From: Clostridia bacterium
GTDB taxonomy: Bacteria > Bacillota > Clostridia > Oscillospirales > CAG-272
Assembly (NCBI GenBank): GCA_017451975.1
Contig: JAFTNI010000146.1
Span: 1 to 8,195, forward strand
Reading direction: 5' to 3'
Length of the DNA stretch: 8,195 bases
The notes under the pieces are model-generated. The model was not told where the DNA came from. It did no database searches and worked only from the letters and a program-made list of their open reading frames with translations. The number at the start of each line of letters is the position of its first letter. Position 1 is the first letter of the stretch. Positions 1-5,012 of this stretch are shown in pieces. A program made the position numbers and the translations under genes.

Positions 1-82
1 TCTTATCAAGAGAGGCGGAGGGACAGGCCCTGTGAAGCCCGGCAACCTGTTTTTTCAAGGTGCTAATTCCCGATAGATGAGA
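1..82 (+). promoter_or_regulatory. SAM-I (S-box) riboswitch aptamer
   Basis: This RNA element binds S-adenosylmethionine and controls the metK gene that follows. The sequence shows the S-box conserved blocks in order: an AGAG followed by GGAGGGAC (kink-turn side of P2), GGCCC...GAAgCCCGGCAACC (P3 and core), then GGTGCTAATTCC. Helix P1 can be drawn from 1-7 with 76-82, six Watson-Crick pairs plus one G-U (4-79). The element starts at the window edge, so P1 may be longer and the promoter lies outside. Known behaviour of the class is premature termination when SAM is abundant, and a terminator follows at 101-132, so an OFF switch is inferred. Identification is by recognised consensus, not by a covariance search. 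Confidence 0.97.
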
Positions 83-100
83 AAGGTTTGGAAAACTCTC

Positions 101-132
101 TCCCTCGGGCAAAAGCCGAGGGATTTTCTTTT
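101..132 (+). terminator. Intrinsic terminator of the SAM-I riboswitch
   Basis: An 8-bp stem (101-108 with 116-123) closes a short loop and is followed by a T-rich run at 124-132. It is the expression platform of the riboswitch. A competing antiterminator can be drawn: 69-73 pairs with 105-109, 79-82 with 99-102, and 85-89 with 93-97. That fold takes both the P1 3' strand (76-82) and the left arm of the terminator, so ligand-bound aptamer and antiterminator exclude each other, as expected of an OFF switch. Confidence 0.92.
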
Positions 133-178
133 GATATGAAGATAAATATAAAAATACATAAAAGAAAGAGGAAAAATT

Positions 179-1366
179 ATGGCAAGAAGATTTTTTGCAA
201 CGGAATCTGTAACAGAAGGACATCCCGACAAGCTCTGTGACAGAGTTTCCGATTCCGTGCTTGACGCAATTCTCGCAGAAGACCCTATGGCGCGTGTTGC
301 TTGCGAAACAAGCATGACCACAGGTCTTATTCTCGTTATGGGCGAGATTACAACGGAAGCATACGTTGATATTGAAAACATTGCAAGAACAGCAGTGCGC
401 GAGGTTGGCTACGACCGCGCGAAATACGGCTTCGACGCAGATTCCTGCGCCGTGCTCAACTCCATTCACAGCCAGTCGCCCGATATCGCTATGGGCGTTA
501 ATAAATCGCTCGAGGCTCGCGGCGGCGCAGACGACGACAGATATGAAATAGGCGCAGGCGACCAGGGTATGATGTTCGGCTTTGCAAGCGACGAAACGGC
601 TTGCAAAATGCCCCTTGGCTACGTTCTCGCAAGAGATATGGCGCAGAAGCTTACGGCCGTACGCAAGGATAAAACGCTCGATTACCTCCGCCCCGACGGC
701 AAAACACAGGTAACGGTTGAATACGACGGCGATACCCCCGTGCGCCTTGAAAACATCGTTGTTTCCACACAGCACAGCCCCGACGTAACGCTTGAGCAGA
801 TAAGAAGCGACGTTATAGAAACGGTTATAAAGCCCATCGTTCCCGCACACCTTATCGATGCAAACACGAAAATTTACGTTAACCCTACGGGCAGATTTGT
901 TGTAGGCGGCCCTGCGGGCGACAGCGGCCTTACGGGCAGAAAAATTATCGTTGACACATACGGCGGCTATGGCAGACACGGCGGCGGCGCTTTCTCCGGT
1001 AAAGACCCGACAAAGGTTGACAGAAGCGCTTGCTATGCAGCACGCTATGCGGCAAAGAACATCGTTGCGGCAGGCCTTGCGAAGAAATGTGAGGTTCAGC
1101 TTGCATACGCCATCGGCGTTGCTCGCCCCCTTTGCGAAAACGTTAACACGTTTGGCACGGGTGTTATTCCCGATGAAAAAATCGCACAGATTTTGCACGA
1201 CAGCGTTGACTTCCGCCCCGCAGCTATCATAGATTACTTTGGCTTGCGCAAGCCCATCTATAAGCCCCTTTCCTCCTACGGCCACTTCGGCAGAGAAGAG
1301 CTCGGCGTACGCTGGGAAAGCACGGATATCGCAGACTTGCTCCGCGATAAAGCCGGCCTTAAATAA
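179..1366 (+). CDS. metK: S-adenosylmethionine synthetase (methionine adenosyltransferase)
   Basis: MetK makes S-adenosylmethionine from methionine and ATP, releasing phosphate and pyrophosphate; it is cytosolic and in bacteria usually a tetramer. The 395-residue protein has the normal family length and is complete. Visible motifs are GHPDK at 14-18 (His15 and Asp17 correspond to the catalytic His and a Mg ligand of the E. coli enzyme), the signature GAGDQGMMFGFA at 125-136, and the glycine-rich P-loop-like signature GGGAFSGKD at 268-276, plus a typical C-terminal end. The ATG at 179 has an AAGAGG ribosome site at 166-171, seven bases upstream. Expression is set by the riboswitch just upstream, giving feedback by the product. 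Isoleucine codons are mainly ATT/ATC, unlike recD2 downstream, which fits high expression. No T-tracted terminator follows the stop codon, so read-through into the next gene is possible. Confidence 0.98.
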   Translation: MARRFFATESVTEGHPDKLCDRVSDSVLDAILAEDPMARVACETSMTTGLILVMGEITTEAYVDIENIARTAVREVGYDRAKYGFDADSCAVLNSIHSQSPDIAMGVNKSLEARGGADDDRYEIGAGDQGMMFGFASDETACKMPLGYVLARDMAQKLTAVRKDKTLDYLRPDGKTQVTVEYDGDTPVRLENIVVSTQHSPDVTLEQIRSDVIETVIKPIVPAHLIDANTKIYVNPTGRFVVGGPAGDSGLTGRKIIVDTYGGYGRHGGGAFSGKDPTKVDRSACYAARYAAKNIVAAGLAKKCEVQLAYAIGVARPLCENVNTFGTGVIPDEKIAQILHDSVDFRPAAIIDYFGLRKPIYKPLSSYGHFGREELGVRWESTDIADLLRDKAGLK

Positions 1367-1387
1367 TAATTTATCACGGTAAAGGCG

Positions 1388-1429
1388 ATCACCTCATATA
1401 ATGGCTTATAAACCGTTATATGAGGTGAT
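1388..1429. repeat. 42-nt near-perfect palindrome between metK and the small membrane-protein gene
   Basis: Arms 1388-1401 and 1416-1429 are perfect 14-bp inverted repeats, and most of the 14-nt centre also pairs (1403-1404 with 1413-1414, 1406-1407 with 1410-1411), leaving only two imperfect positions. There is no T-run after it on either strand, so it is not a standard intrinsic terminator. The right arm contains GAGGTGA (1422-1428), the ribosome binding site of the gene starting at 1432, so in a read-through transcript the site would be buried in the hairpin. The left arm contains TATAAT (1397-1402). It appears once here; the shape is like dispersed palindromic elements, but that is not testable from this window. 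Confidence 0.8.
1397..1402 (+). promoter_or_regulatory. Possible -10 element (TATAAT) inside the palindrome
   Basis: A consensus TATAAT lies in the left arm of the palindrome, 30 bases before the start codon of the small gene. No good -35 hexamer is found at 16-18 bases upstream (TCACGG at 1374-1379 is poor), so promoter activity is uncertain. If used, transcription would start near 1409, after the left arm, and the ribosome site would not be sequestered. Confidence 0.3.
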
Positions 1430-1431
1430 TT

Positions 1432-1731
1432 ATGAAATATTTTGCTGTGATTTTTCTTTGTTCTGCGATTGTTTTTCTGGGATATCTGCTTTTTCGAAGG
1501 CTTTTTGCCCGTGCGGCGGAAAGCGAGCTTCGAAAGTGCAGATACGCGCGCCTTTCGGGCGAAAGCGTGGAGCTTTTTGCGCGTGGCGAAAGCCTTGAAT
1601 ATTACCTGCGCGCGGCGCTTTGCCTGCCGTGGGCGAAAATAACCGTATTCGTTGAAAAAAGCGATGAGGAATCGGCTTATATTGCCGAAACGATGAAAAA
1701 ATACTACGATTTTGAAATAATATATATTTGA
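1432..1731 (+). CDS. Small membrane-anchored protein of unknown function
   Basis: I do not recognise a named family. The 99-residue product starts with a hydrophobic stretch at about residues 3-21, followed by an arginine-rich patch (22-27), which predicts one N-terminal membrane anchor with the rest in the cytoplasm. The remainder (about 41-99) has a beta-alpha-beta-alpha pattern: a strand near 45-51, a helix beginning LEYYLRAAL (55-63), a strand KITVFVEKS (69-77), then DEESAYIAETMKKYY and a final strand. This resembles the first half of a family 2 glycosyltransferase-like (GT-A) fold, but the DDGS-type motif is replaced by VEKS and no DxD is present, so catalysis is unlikely; this likeness is inference. 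The ATG has GAGGTGA nine to four bases upstream, within a palindrome arm. It ends 18 bases before recD2 and shares its codon style, so it is probably co-transcribed with it. Confidence 0.75.
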   Translation: MKYFAVIFLCSAIVFLGYLLFRRLFARAAESELRKCRYARLSGESVELFARGESLEYYLRAALCLPWAKITVFVEKSDEESAYIAETMKKYYDFEIIYI

Positions 1732-1749
1732 AACACAAGGAAGTGAAAT

Positions 1750-3966
1750 ATGCCAAACGATAAAAACGAGCTTGTTTCCATAGAGGGAACGGTTGAAAAA
1801 ATTATATACCATAACGATGAAAACGGCTATGTCGTTTGCGAAATGCTCGCGTTTTCCGATGAGCTTTACACGGTTTGCGGAAATATGCCGTACCTTGCTG
1901 TCGGCGAAACCATAAAGGCGCTTGGCGATTTCGTAACTCACCCGCAGTTCGGGCGGCAATTCCGCGTGGAATATTACGAAAAGCAGCTGCCCTCAAACTC
2001 CACGGCGATACTGAAATATCTTTCCTCGGGCACTATAAAGGGTATAGGCCCCGTTACGGCGCGCCATATAGTTGATACTTACGGCGAAGAAACCTTCGAT
2101 GTGCTGGAAAACCACCCGGAGTGGCTTGCGGATATAAACGGCATTTCCGCGCGCAAGGCAAAGGAGATAGGCGAAGCCTTTCGCGCGCAGTTCGGTATGC
2201 GAAACGTGATGGCGTTTTGCCGCCAATATTTCGGCCCCGCAACCGCCGTGCGCATATACAAGCGCTGGGGCTGCTCTGCCGTTGACATAATAAACGCGAA
2301 CCCATATATCCTTTGCGACGAAATACACGGCGTTACCTTTGAGAAGGCAGATGCCATTGCCAAAAACCTCGGCTTTACCTCTGCTTCAGACGAGCGCATA
2401 GGCGCGGGCATAAAATTCGTGCTTCAGCACAACCTTTACCAGAATGGGCACGTTTTCGTGCCGTGGGATAAGCTTACGGACACGAGCGCGAAGCTTTTGG
2501 GCTGTGAAAAGGACAAAGCGGAAAACGTGCTTATGGACCTTGTGGAGGAGCGCAAGCTTGCGCTCGTGCGCGAGCCCGGCATAGATTGCGTTTACCTGCC
2601 CGACGTTTATGAGGCAGAAAAATATATAGCGCGAAAGCTCGATATAATGGAGGGCGTGAACCACTCGCTGGACACGGCGAACCTTACAGAGCTTGTGCGC
2701 AAGGCGGAAATGGAAAACGGCATTACCTACGAGGAGCTGCAGAAGCGCGCCATAAAGGAAGCCGTGGCAAACTCCGTATTTGTGCTTACGGGCGGCCCCG
2801 GCACGGGTAAGACCACCGTTGTACGCGCCATAATACGCATTTTCACGAGCATGGGGCTCGATATCGCGCTTGCGGCGCCGACGGGAAGGGCGGCAAAAAG
2901 GCTTTCTGAGGCGGCTTCTATGGAAGCGAAAACGATACACCGCTTGCTTGAAATGCAGTTCGCGCCCGACGAGCAATCTGTTTTCGTGCGCGATGAGGCG
3001 AACCCGCTTGACGAGGACGTTATAATCATAGACGAATCCTCTATGATAGACGTTTTCCTTATGTCGGCACTTCTGAAGGCGATAAAGCCTTCCTCCCGCC
3101 TTGTGCTTATAGGCGACGCCGACCAGCTTCCGCCCGTGGGCCCCGGTTACGTTTTCCGCGATATTATAGAAAGCGATAGGTTTTCCACGGTTGTGCTTAC
3201 ACACATTTTCCGCCAGGCTCGCGAAAGCCTTATAGTAACCAACGCGCACGCCGTAAACAACGGCGTATATATGGACCTTTCCAAAAAGGATGCCGACTTT
3301 TTCTTTATGCCGCGTATGAGCGAGGAGGAAACCTCTTCCACAATAGTTTCGCTTTGCGCGAAGCGCTTGCCGAAAACGTACGGGCTTACAGCTTTCGGCG
3401 GTATTCAGATAATAACGCCCTCGAAAAAGGGCGTGAACGGCACGGAAATGCTGAATAACTCCTTGCAGGCGGCGCTCAACCCGCCCAGCCCCGAAAAGCG
3501 CGAAAAAAAGGTGCGCGACCTTACGCTTCGCGAGGGCGATAAGGTTATGCAGATAAAGAACGACTACGATATAGAATGGTCGCGCGAGGATGGCAGCGAG
3601 GGCGTGGGCGTTTTCAACGGCGATATAGGCATTATAGAGGAAATAAACCCCTCTGCCGAGCGCGTGACGGTTCTGTTTGACGACAGGCGCGCCGCCTACG
3701 ATTTCACGATGCTGGACGAGCTGGAGCTTGCCTATGCCATAACTGTGCACAAAAGCCAGGGCAGCGAATACCCGATAGTTATAATACCGCTTTACCGCTA
3801 TTCGCAAAGGCTGCTCACGCGCAACCTGCTTTACACGGCGCTTACGCGTGCGCAGAAAATGGTAATTCTCGTTGGCGAGGAGGAGGTTTCGAGAAGAATG
3901 ATAGAAAACAACCGCAGAACCAAGCGTTATACGGGCTTGCCCTTCATCTTCTCTAAATACGAATGA
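1750..3966 (+). CDS. recD2: RecD2-type SF1B ATP-dependent DNA helicase
   Basis: RecD2 is a 5'-3' DNA helicase of superfamily 1B, found in bacteria independently of RecBC and linked to DNA repair and replication-fork maintenance. The 738-residue length is normal for the family. An N-terminal OB-like region (about 8-75) precedes helix-hairpin-helix-like repeats (GTIKGIGPVTARHI at 94-107 and the INGISARKAKEI segment at 129-140), which mark RecD2 rather than RecD of RecBCD. Helicase motifs follow in order: Walker A GGPGTGKTT (348-356), Ia APTGRAAKRL (376-385), II IIDESSM (426-432), III LIGDADQLPPVGPG (453-466), IV HIFRQ (485-489), V ITVHKSQGSEYP (664-675) and VI LYTALTRAQK (694-703). All key residues are intact. 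The ATG at 1750 follows an AAGGAAG site (1737-1743). Isoleucine is mostly ATA, unlike metK. The stop overlaps the comF start. Confidence 0.97.
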   Translation: MPNDKNELVSIEGTVEKIIYHNDENGYVVCEMLAFSDELYTVCGNMPYLAVGETIKALGDFVTHPQFGRQFRVEYYEKQLPSNSTAILKYLSSGTIKGIGPVTARHIVDTYGEETFDVLENHPEWLADINGISARKAKEIGEAFRAQFGMRNVMAFCRQYFGPATAVRIYKRWGCSAVDIINANPYILCDEIHGVTFEKADAIAKNLGFTSASDERIGAGIKFVLQHNLYQNGHVFVPWDKLTDTSAKLLGCEKDKAENVLMDLVEERKLALVREPGIDCVYLPDVYEAEKYIARKLDIMEGVNHSLDTANLTELVRKAEMENGITYEELQKRAIKEAVANSVFVLTGGPGTGKTTVVRAIIRIFTSMGLDIALAAPTGRAAKRLSEAASMEAKTIHRLLEMQFAPDEQSVFVRDEANPLDEDVIIIDESSMIDVFLMSALLKAIKPSSRLVLIGDADQLPPVGPGYVFRDIIESDRFSTVVLTHIFRQARESLIVTNAHAVNNGVYMDLSKKDADFFFMPRMSEEETSSTIVSLCAKRLPKTYGLTAFGGIQIITPSKKGVNGTEMLNNSLQAALNPPSPEKREKKVRDLTLREGDKVMQIKNDYDIEWSREDGSEGVGVFNGDIGIIEEINPSAERVTVLFDDRRAAYDFTMLDELELAYAITVHKSQGSEYPIVIIPLYRYSQRLLTRNLLYTALTRAQKMVILVGEEEVSRRMIENNRRTKRYTGLPFIFSKYE

Positions 3967-4646
3967 ACCTTATAAACCTTATATTTCCGAAAAAGTGCGC
4001 CGTTTGCGGTGAATTTACGGGCGACGCCGTATTTTGCGGCGTGTGCGCCTCAAAATACGAGCAAATAAAGCGCGAGCCCTGCCGCCGATGCGGGCTTGCA
4101 CACTCGCTTTGCTGTTGCAAGCCGCAAAGGCTATGGGGCGAAAAGCAGGCACACTGCCGCCACCTTTTCGCTTTCGACGGCGAAACGGCGAAGGCACTTA
4201 TATATAAGCTCAAGCGCAAAAACCTTGTATCGCTTCAAAAATTTTTTGCGCGCGAGTTAGCGCTGATTATAAAAGATGAGTTGCGCACGGGCGAGGAATA
4301 TATTCTTACCTATGCGCCGAGGGCGAAAAAAGCCGTGCGTGAATATGGCTTTGACCAAGCGGAGCTTTTGGCACGCGGAGCCGCCGAGGAGCTTTCTTTG
4401 CCCATGCAAAAGCTTTTTCTGCGCGAAAGCGGCGAAAATACGCAGCAGAAAACGCTGGGCAGAGAAGAACGCGAGGAAAACGCAAGCCGCGCTTTTGCGC
4501 TCTGCCGCGGCGCTGAAATTCGCGGCAAGGTCATTATTCTTATAGATGATGTTACCACAACGGGCAGCACGGCAGAAAGGCTTTGCAGCCTTTCGCTTTC
4601 GGCGGGCGCAAAGAAAATCTTGTTTATGAGCATAGCGAAGGCGTAG
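3963..4646 (+). CDS. comF: ComF/GntX-family phosphoribosyltransferase-like protein
   Basis: ComFC-type proteins are cytosolic and needed for uptake or processing of transforming DNA in several naturally competent bacteria; the exact reaction is not settled. The 227-residue protein has the usual two-part build. An N-terminal zinc-ribbon-like part carries CxxC pairs at Cys12/15, Cys25/28 and Cys40/43, then a Cys50-52 cluster. The C-terminal phosphoribosyltransferase part has REYGFDQAELLARG (126-139), QQKTL (161-165) and the PRPP-binding loop IILIDDVTTTGST (191-203). The start ATG lies in the ATGA overlapping the recD2 stop, and there is no purine-rich ribosome site before it, so translation is probably coupled to recD2. 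No comFA helicase gene or other competence gene is in the window, so a role in natural transformation here is only a family-based inference. An intrinsic terminator follows at 4762-4806. Confidence 0.93.
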   Translation: MNLINLIFPKKCAVCGEFTGDAVFCGVCASKYEQIKREPCRRCGLAHSLCCCKPQRLWGEKQAHCRHLFAFDGETAKALIYKLKRKNLVSLQKFFARELALIIKDELRTGEEYILTYAPRAKKAVREYGFDQAELLARGAAEELSLPMQKLFLRESGENTQQKTLGREEREENASRAFALCRGAEIRGKVIILIDDVTTTGSTAERLCSLSLSAGAKKILFMSIAKA

Positions 4647-4761
4647 TTTCTTTTAGGTATACTGCCGAAAAGGATCGTATATTTTGGATAAGAAGGCATT
4701 TTGGGAGATGAAATTTCGAGGCTTGTCAATACCCCGCACATACTGCGAAAAAGAGAAATAT
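4647..4761. other. Intergenic stretch downstream of comF with no convincing gene
   Basis: No recognised gene is seen between the comF stop and the terminator. Two tiny overlapping frames exist: one from a TTG at 4701 to the TAA at 4761-4763 (20 residues, with an AAGAAGG at 4690-4696), and one from a TTG at 4684 to a TAG at 4777-4779 (31 residues). A TATACT at 4658-4663 resembles a -10 but has no clear -35. This may be simply the comF 3' untranslated region, or a short transcript ending at the terminator. Confidence 0.5.
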
Positions 4762-4806
4762 AAAAACGGAAAAAGCTAGATTTTAAGGGGCTTTTTCCGT
4801 TTTTTC
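4762..4806 (+). terminator. Intrinsic terminator after comF
   Basis: A 15-bp stem (4762-4776 with 4790-4804) encloses a 13-nt loop. Its core is ten pairs with G/C at both ends, and the right arm runs into a T tract at 4800-4805. It most likely ends the small gene-recD2-comF transcript. The A-rich 5' side gives a T-run on the other strand too, but no minus-strand gene needs it. Confidence 0.92.
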
Positions 4807-4863
4807 AGGCGTTTTTCAGACACTGAAGAGCCAAAAAATTATATTTTTGCACATAGAGAAAAA

Positions 4864-4879
4864 ACGGAACATTTTGTGG
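4864..4879. promoter_or_regulatory. Degenerate NrdR-like box (upstream of the pair)
   Basis: This 16-mer matches the NrdR box consensus acaCTATATATAGtgt at 9 of 16 positions, mainly at the outer AC and GTG ends. By itself it would not be called; it counts because it lies exactly 31 bp (about three helical turns) from the stronger box at 4895-4910, the spacing known for paired NrdR sites. It overlaps a candidate -35 (TTGTGG, 4874-4879). Confidence 0.5.
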
Positions 4880-4901
4880 TGAAAATAAACAAAAATACTA
4901 T
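4874..4901 (+). promoter_or_regulatory. Candidate promoter P1 of nrdDG, covered by the NrdR-like boxes
   Basis: TTGTGG (4874-4879) and TACTAT (4896-4901) are 16 bases apart. The match is moderate, but the -35 falls in the weaker NrdR-like box and the -10 in the stronger one, which is the usual repressor-promoter geometry. Confidence 0.4.
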
Positions 4902-4910
4902 ATATCGGGT
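4895..4910. promoter_or_regulatory. NrdR box upstream of nrdD
   Basis: The 16-mer matches the NrdR consensus acaCTATATATAGtgt at 13 of 16 positions, with the core CTATATAT intact. NrdR is a zinc-finger/ATP-cone repressor that shuts off ribonucleotide reductase genes when dATP is high, so a site upstream of nrdD fits its known regulon. The box overlaps a possible -10 (TACTAT, 4896-4901). The nrdR gene itself is not in the window. Confidence 0.75.
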
Positions 4911-4928
4911 TTTTTTGCGTTTTACCTC

Positions 4929-4957
4929 TTGATAAATTGCTCATTTTGTGGTATTCT
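4929..4957 (+). promoter_or_regulatory. Candidate sigma-A promoter P2 of nrdDG
   Basis: TTGATA (4929-4934) and TATTCT (4952-4957) are separated by 17 bases, and a TG at 4949-4950 makes an extended -10. This is the best promoter match in the region; transcription would begin near 4964 and give a leader of about 50 bases before the nrdD start at 5013. It lies just downstream of the NrdR-like boxes. Confidence 0.65.
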
Positions 4958-5012
4958 AAAAAAGCCACTCACAGGATATTGTTCTATAGATTTTATGGAA
5001 AGGAAATATACT

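Noticed and set aside
1388..1430. Palindrome as the metK transcription terminator
   Set aside because: No T-run follows the right arm, and the arm merges directly into the ribosome site and start codon of the next gene.
1276..1959. Minus-strand open frame of 227 codons spanning the metK end, the palindrome and the recD2 start
   Set aside because: It crosses three supported plus-strand features, has low-complexity basic sequence in the middle and shows no family match.
2386..3807. Long open frame on the minus strand (473 codons) opposite recD2
   Set aside because: It is antisense to an intact helicase with all motifs; its translation is rich in Arg, His and Tyr without any recognisable domain, as expected of a shadow frame.
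4929..5012. Upstream TTG start for nrdD, adding 28 residues
   Set aside because: The TTG is the -35 of promoter P2 and lacks a ribosome site; the ATG at 5013 has a good one and matches the family N terminus. The in-frame ATG at 4995 overlaps the ribosome site of 5013 and has none of its own.
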